Source of the DNA: Legionellales bacterium
GTDB lineage: Bacteria; Pseudomonadota; Gammaproteobacteria; Legionellales; Legionellaceae
DNA: 8,290 nt
Direction of reading: 5' to 3'
NCBI GenBank assembly: GCA_003489505.1
Contig: DNMA01000063.1
Location: forward strand, 1-8,290
Positions 1 through 6,204 of the stretch are shown here, one piece after another (within the stretch, counting starts at the first letter, position 1; every line of letters starts with the position of its first letter). Under the pieces are notes generated by a model. That model was not told the origin of the DNA and did not search any database. It saw only the letters and a program-made list of their open reading frames with translations. The translations under genes and the position numbers were made by a program.

Positions 1-816
1 GGTTTGTTGACACTGGTTTTACTATGGGGCTTGGCGAGCTATCTGTTATCCGCTTACGAGTGGGTGATATTTGGTCTTAAAATTATTATTGTTTTGGTTT
101 TAGCGCTTTATCTTAAAATCTGTTTACAGGAAAAAGGTGCGACGCGTCATCGCATGTATGCGGTACTGATTTTAATGTTTGAGGCGGTGATATTTTTTAC
201 GCTCTATCAACAAATGCCTACCTCTATCAATATGTATGCAGTCATGCATGTGCACCCTAAGGTTTTGGGATGGACCTTTGATGCGCAAAGCTTTCAAGCA
301 CTCAATCCTTTTTGGATTATTATCTGGAGTCCATTTTTGGCGAAGTTTTATCAAAAAAATGCTTTATCAAAACAACCTTGGTCAATTTTTAGAAAGTTTT
401 CTTACGGAATGTTATGTAGTGGGATAAGTTATGGAATTTTATATCTGTCACAGTTTTATGCCGATGGGCAGTTTTACATTTCTGGTCTTTGGTTGGTGGT
501 CAGTTATATTTTCCAAAGTTTGGCAGAGTTATTAGTTTCAGCGCTAGGTCTTGCGATGGTCGCAGAGCTGGTTCCCAATTACCGAATAGGTGGTGTAATG
601 GGTATGTGGTTTTTAACTTCTGCAGTCTCTGGTTTTACTGGTGCAAAATTGGCAAGTTTAACAACCTTGCCAGATGGAAAGCTTACAGCAACTCTAGAAT
701 CTTTACAGGCTTTTGGTCATGTATTTGGTGGTATTGCCTTAGTGATATTATTGATAGCCGCTATCATGTTTTGGTCTAATCGATTTTTAGAAAAATGGGG
801 GGAGCCTAAGGCTTAA
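1..816 (+). CDS. POT/PTR-family proton-dependent oligopeptide transporter, C-terminal half (5' end outside window)
   Basis: This is the last 271 residues of an inner-membrane di/tripeptide:proton symporter of the POT (PTR2) family, a branch of the major facilitator superfamily. The frame is open from base 1, so the start lies to the left; family members are usually near 500 residues, so roughly half is present. The diagnostic stretch starts near fragment residue 60 (FEAVIFFTLYQQMPTSINMY), followed by the family's QALNPFWIIIWSP segment near residues 98-111. A later helix carries the conserved acidic residue in SLAELLVSALGLAMVAELVP (about residues 173-193), and GVMGMWFLTSAVSG follows. These match the C-terminal half of Escherichia coli DtpA-type proteins as I recall them. 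About six hydrophobic segments are visible and the protein ends in a short charged tail. The exact peptide preference cannot be read from the sequence. The next gene downstream has its own promoter, so co-transcription is not needed. No convincing terminator follows the TAA stop. Confidence 0.93.
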   Translation, partial: GLLTLVLLWGLASYLLSAYEWVIFGLKIIIVLVLALYLKICLQEKGATRHRMYAVLILMFEAVIFFTLYQQMPTSINMYAVMHVHPKVLGWTFDAQSFQALNPFWIIIWSPFLAKFYQKNALSKQPWSIFRKFSYGMLCSGISYGILYLSQFYADGQFYISGLWLVVSYIFQSLAELLVSALGLAMVAELVPNYRIGGVMGMWFLTSAVSGFTGAKLASLTTLPDGKLTATLESLQAFGHVFGGIALVILLIAAIMFWSNRFLEKWGEPKA

Positions 817-834
817 AAAAAGAACAAAAAGATA

Positions 835-863
835 TTGAGTTTGAAGTTGAGCTGATTTATAAT
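835..863 (+). promoter_or_regulatory. sigma-70-type promoter for the 313-residue membrane protein gene
   Basis: A -35 box TTGAGT (835-840; four of six consensus bases) is separated by exactly 17 bases from a perfect -10 box TATAAT (858-863). Transcription would begin near 870, giving a leader of about 30 bases before the ATG at 902. It lies in the 85-base gap after the peptide transporter. It also argues against the upstream in-frame TTG at 872, which would sit almost at the transcription start with no room for a ribosome binding site. This is prediction from sequence only. Confidence 0.7.
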
Positions 864-901
864 AGACCACTTTGTTAAATACATGTCTAGGTCATTCTCT
901 A

Positions 902-1843
902 ATGAAAAACACTGTTGAGTGCTCTACCCTTCAGACTTCTTTTTTTTCTACATACTCTGGTGTGGAAGGGGAAAAGACGTTTGCACACTTTACTCAAGAG
1001 GTTTTGAAGCTAGAGAGTGATGTCACTGATGAATTAAACACCATAAAGCAATCCTTTTCTGAAACCAATCAACCCTTTTTAAAATGGCTGATGTATCAGT
1101 CTTTGGTGGTTTTTGGAGGTGTTTACGCTTTTTTTGCTAGTTTTGATGGGATGTCTGCGGTTTTATTGACACTTTTTCCGTTTATTAATATTGGTTTACT
1201 CGTTGCTATAGGATTAGTAGCGGCATTTAGTGGTCTTGGGGTTTTTCTCGCGCGTGATAAAATGGCTATTGCGGAGACCTTAGAGATTACTGAAGAATAT
1301 AAACTGGATTTAATTAATGATTATTTATTTCATCTAGAAAGATATTATGAAAACCGATACCTAGAAAGTTTAAAAACTTCAGGTGACTTAAGTATTTTGG
1401 ATAATATTCTATATCTTAAGGTATTAAAGGACATCTTTGAGGATAAATCTAGGTTGAATCAAAATATTATTCGCCAGCCTACGAGTTATATCCAAACCCA
1501 AATGGTTTTGGGGATAGGGGCAATTTTATTTTTTAGTGATGGTTTTTTCATCGGTCAAAGTTTAGCGCTATTGATTTCATCATTTTTTGCTATCAATTCA
1601 GCCGCTTTGGTGCTAAGCATGGGTATTGTCATTGGTTTGATGGCTCTGTCATCTTATTGGTTTGTAGAAAGGCCTTATGTGGAGAAGTATTTATATCAAG
1701 ACCTCTTTACCGATGAATCAAAAGTTCAGCTCAGTCTAGATAGAATCAATAATCAATTACAACATCTTGAGAAGTTAAAATTTGCAAAAGATGGCAGGGA
1801 AGAATCAAAGGGCCCTGAAGCCCTTCCTGACCCTTCCTTATGA
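902..1843 (+). CDS. Hypothetical four-helix integral membrane protein, 313 aa
   Basis: I do not recognise the family. Residues 1-60 are polar and probably soluble. Hydrophobic segments lie at about 62-82, 90-117, 199-230 and 233-256, so the protein looks like two membrane hairpins. Each hairpin is followed by a charged, largely helical stretch (about 118-195 and 257-300). The two halves look alike: both contain F-x-I-N between the helices of the pair and a similar charged tail, suggesting an old internal duplication. No signal peptide or catalytic motif is visible. The ATG at 902 is preferred over an in-frame TTG at 872: it has a weak TAGG ribosome site at 888-891 with 10-base spacing, and the promoter at 835-863 would leave the TTG almost leaderless. 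The TGA stop overlaps the convergent pgk stop by six bases. The C-terminal tail is rich in Glu, Lys and Pro. That the gene is real is well supported by its length, promoter and codon use; its function is unknown. Confidence 0.8.
   Translation: MKNTVECSTLQTSFFSTYSGVEGEKTFAHFTQEVLKLESDVTDELNTIKQSFSETNQPFLKWLMYQSLVVFGGVYAFFASFDGMSAVLLTLFPFINIGLLVAIGLVAAFSGLGVFLARDKMAIAETLEITEEYKLDLINDYLFHLERYYENRYLESLKTSGDLSILDNILYLKVLKDIFEDKSRLNQNIIRQPTSYIQTQMVLGIGAILFFSDGFFIGQSLALLISSFFAINSAALVLSMGIVIGLMALSSYWFVERPYVEKYLYQDLFTDESKVQLSLDRINNQLQHLEKLKFAKDGREESKGPEALPDPSL
1808..1825 (-). terminator. Possible terminator of the tkt-gap-pgk operon, inside the convergent gene
   Basis: A perfect six-pair hairpin AAGGGC / GCCCTT with a six-base loop lies 13 bases beyond the pgk stop, reading on the minus strand. 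The RNA after the stem is UGAUUCUU, only a moderate U tract, so termination would be weaker than at a canonical intrinsic site. Read on the plus strand the hairpin is followed by C-rich sequence and would not terminate. It lies wholly within the last codons of the 313-residue membrane protein gene, so both genes constrain the same bases. Confidence 0.35.
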
Positions 1844-3004
1844 TTCTAGTGCGACAACCGCAGGTAGTTTTTCGCCTTCTAAATAGGCTAAAAATGCCCC
1901 GCCACCGGTTGAAATATAAGAAAGTTCCTGGGTGAGATCATATTGGTCAATGGCGGCTAAAGTGTCACCACCTCCTGCAATACTAAAGGCATCACTTTTG
2001 GCGATGGCAATCGCCAAAGCACGGGTTCCATAGGCGAATTGTGGGAACTCAAAGACACCAACTGGGCCATTCCAAATAATCGTTTCTGCTTCTTGAATTT
2101 TTTCAATGTAGCGGTGAATGGTTTCTGGACCAATATCAAAAATTAAATCGTCACTAGCAATTTGATTTAAGTTTTTATTAAACGCCGGACAACTCTCACT
2201 AAAATATTTACCAACGACTACATCTGTGGGCAGCGGAATTTCACAATTTTGTTCTTTAGCATAAGCAAGAAGTTTTTGGGCTTCTTCAATGAGGTCTGGT
2301 TCATAAAGTGATTGGCCAATTTCAAACCCGCTGGCTTTTAGAAGGGTATTGGCAATACCTCCACCTGGGATGAGTACATCAACTTGTTCAATCAGTTTTT
2401 TTAATAAAGATAATTTAGAAGACACCTTCGCACCACCGACAATCGCTACCACTGGGTGTTTAGGATTTTTCATTACATTTTCTAAAGCATGAAGTTCTTT
2501 AATTAATAAAGGCCCCGCTACCGCTAATTTTGCATATTCTGCAATGCCATAGGTGGAGGCATGTTTTCGGTGTGCTGTACCAAAGGCATCCATGACAAAA
2601 ATGTCACCTAAATTAGCCAATTGTTTAGCCAGTTCCGGATCATTGGCTTTTTCGCCGACATTAAAACGCACGTTTTCGGCAATCACCAATTCACCTGGTC
2701 TTAAATCTACACCAGAAAGATAGTTGGTTTCAAATCGAACGGGAAAAGGTAAGCGCTTGGCAAAATATTCTGCAACAGGCTTTAATGAAAATTTAGCTTC
2801 AAATTTACCTTCTTGTGGACGCCCCAAATGCGATAAAACCAAGACGGCCGCATTGGCCTCTAAAGCTTGTTGTAAAGTCGGTAAAGCAGCCTCAAGGCGT
2901 TGCTCACTAGTAATGATTCCATCTTTGATGGGCACATTTAAATCTTCTCTGATAATGACTCTCTTTTGATGAAGATCAACATCTTGCATTTTTGGATAAT
3001 CCAT
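1838..3004 (-). CDS. pgk: Phosphoglycerate kinase, 388 aa
   Basis: This cytoplasmic enzyme interconverts 1,3-bisphosphoglycerate + ADP with 3-phosphoglycerate + ATP in glycolysis and gluconeogenesis. The whole family pattern is present: DLNVP (residues 21-25), the substrate-site Arg at 36, SHLGRP (58-63) and MDAFGTAHR (138-146). These are followed by the [12 protein letters not shown] nucleotide-domain segment, GGGIANTLL, the NGPVGVFEF segment, GGGDTLAAI and the C-terminal STGGGAFL. The length equals that of the E. coli enzyme (387 aa) within one residue. The frame is open upstream to 3079, but that would overlap the end of gap. The ATG at 3004 has AAAAGG (3016-3011) at six-base spacing, and its N-terminus aligns residue for residue with E. 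coli Pgk (M-x-x-x-K-M). An adjacent ATG at 3007 is possible but is only three bases from that site. It is the last gene of the tkt-gap-pgk operon, 10 bases after the gap stop. No pyk or fba gene follows, as it does in several gammaproteobacteria; instead it converges on a membrane protein gene. Confidence 0.98.
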   Translation of the reverse strand: MDYPKMQDVDLHQKRVIIREDLNVPIKDGIITSEQRLEAALPTLQQALEANAAVLVLSHLGRPQEGKFEAKFSLKPVAEYFAKRLPFPVRFETNYLSGVDLRPGELVIAENVRFNVGEKANDPELAKQLANLGDIFVMDAFGTAHRKHASTYGIAEYAKLAVAGPLLIKELHALENVMKNPKHPVVAIVGGAKVSSKLSLLKKLIEQVDVLIPGGGIANTLLKASGFEIGQSLYEPDLIEEAQKLLAYAKEQNCEIPLPTDVVVGKYFSESCPAFNKNLNQIASDDLIFDIGPETIHRYIEKIQEAETIIWNGPVGVFEFPQFAYGTRALAIAIAKSDAFSIAGGGDTLAAIDQYDLTQELSYISTGGGAFLAYLEGEKLPAVVALES

Positions 3005-3010
3005 CATACA

Positions 3011-3016
3011 CCTTTT
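3011..3016 (-). promoter_or_regulatory. Ribosome binding site that fixes the pgk start
   Basis: AAAAGG on the minus strand begins at 3016, partly overlapping the gap TAA stop (3017-3015). It stands six bases from the ATG at 3004 and three from the ATG at 3007, favouring 3004. The overlap with the preceding stop codon suggests translational coupling between gap and pgk. Confidence 0.65.
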
Positions 3017-4010
3017 AACAATTAAACATTTGATAGGCGGTATCAAGCATACGGTTTGCAAAACCCCACTCGTTATCATACCACGCCATAACTTTAACCA
3101 ATCTATCCATGACTTTTGTTTGTTTTAAGTCAACGATTGCCGATGCTGAATGATGATTAAAATCACAAGATACTAAGGGTAATTCATTAATGCATAAAAT
3201 TTTACCATCAGCAGCTTGTTTGAGGATTTGATTGACTTCTTCAACGCTGGTTGAACGGCTTGCAGTAAAGGTTAAATCCACGGTTGAAACATTTAATACA
3301 GGAACTCTTAAAGCAAAACCATCTAATTTTCCAGCTAGTTCAGGCAGCACCAAGCCAATCGCTTTGGCCGCGCCAGTTTTGGTTGGAATAATAGAGTGTG
3401 CAGCAGCTCGTGCACGCTGAAAATCTTGATGATTACCATCTAATAATAATTGGTCTTTGGTATAGGCATGAATCGTATTCATTAAGCCATTTTCAATGCC
3501 TAGATGTTTGGCAAGTGGATTCACCACAGGCGCTAAACAGTTGGTTGTACAAGAGGCATTGGATACAATGATATCATTGGCTTTTAAGATATCATGGTTG
3601 ACACCATAGACGATGGTTGCATCAGGGTCTTGTCCGGGCGCTGATATTAGAATTTTTTTAGCACCCACTTCAATATGGCGCATCGCTTGTGCTCTTTCAG
3701 TAAATGCACCTGTACACTCTAGAACCAAATCAATTTGATGTTCTTTCCAAGGTAACTTTTCAGCAGCTCTTTCGCTAATGACTTTAATGGTTTGATCGCC
3801 AACAATTAAATGATTATTATCAATTTTGACAGGCTGATTAAAACGACCATGTGTGGAGTCAAATTGCGTAAAATGAGCAGTAGATTGAATGCCTGCTGTG
3901 TCGTTAATCATGACTACTTCAAATTCATGGCTTCTGTTTTCTTCAAAAATTGCGCGAAGTACACAGCGGCCAATACGGCCATAGCCGTTAATTGCAACAC
4001 GAATTCTCAT
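3015..4010 (-). CDS. gap: Glyceraldehyde-3-phosphate dehydrogenase (type I), possibly NADP-capable, 331 aa
   Basis: This cytoplasmic enzyme catalyses the reversible, phosphorylating oxidation of glyceraldehyde-3-phosphate to 1,3-bisphosphoglycerate with NAD(P). The Rossmann motif NGYGRIG lies at residues 8-14. The active-site Cys is 154 in SNASCTTNC and the catalytic His is 181 in HAYTKDQ. The catalytic domain continues with [19 protein letters not shown] and ends in [15 protein letters not shown]. The HAYTKDQ and SCTTNCLAP forms fit true GAPDH, whereas E. coli erythrose-4-phosphate dehydrogenase (Epd) has HSAMHDQ and SCTTNCIIP. The C-terminal [11 protein letters not shown] and [12 protein letters not shown] nevertheless look Epd/GapB-like, so Epd activity is not excluded. 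Cofactor-site residues are unusual for an NAD enzyme: Asp37 is followed by Thr38-Ala39-Gly40, and the usual Leu-Pro pair is Gly192-Asn193. The start has GGAG (4021-4018) at seven-base spacing. It lies 21 bases after tkt and 10 before pgk, in one operon. Confidence 0.95.
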   Translation of the reverse strand: MRIRVAINGYGRIGRCVLRAIFEENRSHEFEVVMINDTAGIQSTAHFTQFDSTHGRFNQPVKIDNNHLIVGDQTIKVISERAAEKLPWKEHQIDLVLECTGAFTERAQAMRHIEVGAKKILISAPGQDPDATIVYGVNHDILKANDIIVSNASCTTNCLAPVVNPLAKHLGIENGLMNTIHAYTKDQLLLDGNHQDFQRARAAAHSIIPTKTGAAKAIGLVLPELAGKLDGFALRVPVLNVSTVDLTFTASRSTSVEEVNQILKQAADGKILCINELPLVSCDFNHHSASAIVDLKQTKVMDRLVKVMAWYDNEWGFANRMLDTAYQMFNC

Positions 4011-4031
4011 GTTTTTTCTCCAAACACCAAT

Positions 4032-6041
4032 TTAGTTAACGGGCATCATGCCATTTTTAAGTAATAATTGTTTACTGGCTTTAATCACAGAGGGTAAATC
4101 CAACTCAAAGGCTTTTCGAACATCCTCTGCAGGAGCTGATGCACCAAAATCAGACAATCCCAAAATAGCGCCATCAAGACCAACAAACTGATACCAATAG
4201 GCTTTTTGTGCAGCTTCTATGGCAATTCGATTACGAATAGCGTTAGGCAATACACTTTCTCGATATTCTTCAGATTGTTGTAAAAAGACTTCAGGATTGG
4301 GCATTGAGACTACTCTAACACGAATATCTTCTTGCTGTAAAAGATGAGCAGCTTCAATTGCAAGCCCTAGTTCTGAGCCTGTAGCCATCAGGATGATATC
4401 AGGAGATTTGTGGTTTTCATAGACAATATAAGCACCTTTTCTAATCATTTCAGCATCACTAGTGGTTTGCTTGAATTCATTTAAGTTTTGGCGTGACAAA
4501 ATAATGCAGCTAGCGCCTGTGTATTCAATGGACTCAGCCCATGCTACAGCCGTTTCTAAATTGGACGCAGGTCGCCATACACGTAGTTTCGGGGTATAAC
4601 GAAGCATGGCTAAATGCTCAATGGGTTGATGCGTTGGACCATCTTCGCCCAAAAATATGGAGTCATGTGTTAAAACATAAATTACTTTGAGTTCCATCAT
4701 GGCACTCATGCGAATCGCATTACGTGCATAATCGGCAAAAACGAGAAAGGTACCACCATAGGGGATAAAACCTTGATGAGCGGCTAGTCCATTCATGATG
4801 GCCGCCATACCAAATTCACGAACACCATAATGGATATAGTTTCCAGATTCTTGTATTTGAATTTCTTGAGAAGTTTTGACTTTGGTATTATTGGATGGGG
4901 TTAAATCAGCAGAACCGCCAACGAGTTCCGGTAATTCAGGAATTAAGTACTCTAGACAATATTGTGAAGACTGTCTAGTCGCAACAGCTTGTTTAAATTC
5001 TGTTGCTTTTTGAAATAATTGCGCTTTGATTTCAGACCAGTTGTCCGGTAAATCACCATTAATACGGCGTAGAAATTCACTATAAGCTTGCGCATCTTTT
5101 TGCATGTAATCAAAACAAGTTTGAATCCATTGATTTTCCGCTTGCTGCCCTTTATCCAGATTAATCAGTGCATATATCTCGTCTGGCACTTTAAAAGGTG
5201 GGTAATGCCAATCTAACTTGGCTTTCAATTGAGTCATATCTTCGGCATCTAGTGGTGAGCCATGCACCTTGGCCTGCCCTTCCAATTTTGAGCCAAGGCC
5301 AATTTTGGTATGACAGATGATTAAGGAAGGTTTGGTTTTTTCTTGTTGAGATTTTTCAATGGCTTCAAAAATAGCTTGGTGATCATGTCCATCAATTTCT
5401 AGGACTTGCCAACCATAGCCATGAAAGCGAGCAATGGTTTCTGCTTTAATATTTTGGGGTGCTTGGCCATCAATGGTGATGCCATTACAGTCATAAAAAG
5501 CAATCAGTTTATTAAGTTGATATTCACCTGCAAATGAAGCGCTTTCATGCGATAAACCTTCCATTAAGCAGCCATCACCTAAAAATACATAGGTATAGTG
5601 ATCAACAATGGGGGCAAGCTGTGTTTCATTAAATTTTAATCCCAATTGTTTTTCAGCCAGCGCCATACCGACTGCATTGGCTAAACCTTGAGATAAAGGA
5701 CCTGTTGTTACCTCAATTCCTGGTGTATGATTGCGTTCAGGGTGCCCAGGCGTTCTAGAATGTAATTGACGAAATTGCTTAATGTCTTCTAATTGCATAT
5801 TATAGCCAAATAAATGCAATAAGGCATAATGAAGCATGGAACCATGGCCATTAGAAAGAATAAAGCGGTCGCGGTTGAACCAAAGTGGATTAATGCCATT
5901 GAATTTTAAAAAATGTGTCCAAAGGACGGCCGCAATATCGGCCATGCCAAGCGGCATACCAGGGTGTCCAGAATTTGCATGAAATACAGCGTCAATACTG
6001 AGAACTCGGAGTGCATTTGCAATTTTTTGTGTTGCATTCAT
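4032..6041 (-). CDS. tkt: Transketolase, 669 aa
   Basis: This thiamine-diphosphate enzyme of the non-oxidative pentose phosphate pathway moves two-carbon units between ketose and aldose phosphates, linking xylulose-5-phosphate, ribose-5-phosphate and erythrose-4-phosphate to fructose-6-phosphate and glyceraldehyde-3-phosphate. Visible active-site features include His26 in SGHPG, His66 in SNGHGSM, His100 in TPGHPE and TTGPLSQG (112-119). The cofactor/metal motif GDG (155-157) pairs with Asn186 in FYDCNGI. The catalytic Glu is 409 in GVREFGM, followed by the HDSI and GEDGPTHQP segments and the C-terminal domain with ATGSELGLA. Length and N-terminal register match E. coli TktA (663 aa; His26, His66 and His100 coincide). 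The frame is open to 6098, but the extra 19 residues start at TTG and fit no family member, so the ATG at 6041 is chosen. No clear Shine-Dalgarno sequence precedes it; the leader is A/T rich. It is first in the tkt-gap-pgk operon and diverges from the membrane protein gene at 6205. No strong promoter could be assigned to it. Confidence 0.98.
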   Translation of the reverse strand: MNATQKIANALRVLSIDAVFHANSGHPGMPLGMADIAAVLWTHFLKFNGINPLWFNRDRFILSNGHGSMLHYALLHLFGYNMQLEDIKQFRQLHSRTPGHPERNHTPGIEVTTGPLSQGLANAVGMALAEKQLGLKFNETQLAPIVDHYTYVFLGDGCLMEGLSHESASFAGEYQLNKLIAFYDCNGITIDGQAPQNIKAETIARFHGYGWQVLEIDGHDHQAIFEAIEKSQQEKTKPSLIICHTKIGLGSKLEGQAKVHGSPLDAEDMTQLKAKLDWHYPPFKVPDEIYALINLDKGQQAENQWIQTCFDYMQKDAQAYSEFLRRINGDLPDNWSEIKAQLFQKATEFKQAVATRQSSQYCLEYLIPELPELVGGSADLTPSNNTKVKTSQEIQIQESGNYIHYGVREFGMAAIMNGLAAHQGFIPYGGTFLVFADYARNAIRMSAMMELKVIYVLTHDSIFLGEDGPTHQPIEHLAMLRYTPKLRVWRPASNLETAVAWAESIEYTGASCIILSRQNLNEFKQTTSDAEMIRKGAYIVYENHKSPDIILMATGSELGLAIEAAHLLQQEDIRVRVVSMPNPEVFLQQSEEYRESVLPNAIRNRIAIEAAQKAYWYQFVGLDGAILGLSDFGASAPAEDVRKAFELDLPSVIKASKQLLLKNGMMPVN

Positions 6042-6131
6042 ATGTAGAATAATGTTTAAAAAAAAGATTATTCTGACTGGAAAATCCATTTGCAGCAAGT
6101 GATTCTGTAAAGGTTAAAAAAATACTGTTTT

Positions 6132-6151
6132 TAAATCAAGCTCTTGATCTA
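6132..6151. promoter_or_regulatory. Inverted repeat, candidate operator between tkt and the divergent gene
   Basis: Perfect six-base arms ATCAAG (6135-6140) and CTTGAT (6143-6148) surround a CT spacer. After one mismatch, two further outer pairs match (TA at 6132-6133 with TA at 6150-6151), giving eight of nine pairs. It covers most of the -35 box of the plus-strand promoter and lies about 90 bases upstream of tkt, where a dimeric regulator could affect both directions. No regulator gene is visible nearby and I cannot assign the motif to a known family. Confidence 0.4.
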
Positions 6152-6173
6152 TTTATGTTTCAGGGTGTATTAT
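6144..6173 (+). promoter_or_regulatory. Probable sigma-70-type promoter for the 538-residue membrane protein gene
   Basis: TTGATC (6144-6149; four of six consensus bases) and TATTAT (6168-6173; five of six) are separated by 18 bases. Transcription would begin near 6180. That leaves about 25 bases before the ATG at 6205 but only about six before the ATG at 6187, so it bears on the start choice. The -35 box is inside the inverted repeat at 6132-6151. Confidence 0.5.
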
Positions 6174-6204
6174 CGGGCTACAATTTATGAAGGTTATGAC
6201 TGAT

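Noticed and set aside
801..820. GAGCC-TAA-GGCTT hairpin at the end of the peptide transporter gene
   Set aside because: The stem is short with a three-base loop, and A rather than T follows on the plus strand, so it is not an intrinsic terminator.
872..901. TTG-started extension of the 313-residue protein by 10 residues
   Set aside because: The promoter TATAAT at 858-863 places transcription start at about 870, and no ribosome site precedes the TTG.
1750..1843. Glu-rich C-terminal tail of the 313-residue protein as a type IVB secretion signal
   Set aside because: There are only a few Glu residues (REES, PE), and the tail overlaps a terminator-like hairpin that may explain its composition; this is too weak to claim.
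2724..2969. Open frame on the plus strand across pgk, and similar frames across gap, tkt and the membrane protein genes
   Set aside because: These lie opposite or out of frame with conserved enzymes or long genes, have no ribosome sites, and translate to Cys/Ser/Lys-rich sequence typical of shadow frames.
3008..3079. Upstream extension of pgk overlapping the end of gap
   Set aside because: The added residues match no phosphoglycerate kinase, and the well-placed AAAAGG serves the ATG at 3004.
6042..6098. TTG-started N-terminal extension of transketolase with a hydrophobic stretch
   Set aside because: Homology begins at the ATG at 6041; the hydrophobic residues come from an A/T-rich leader, not a signal peptide.
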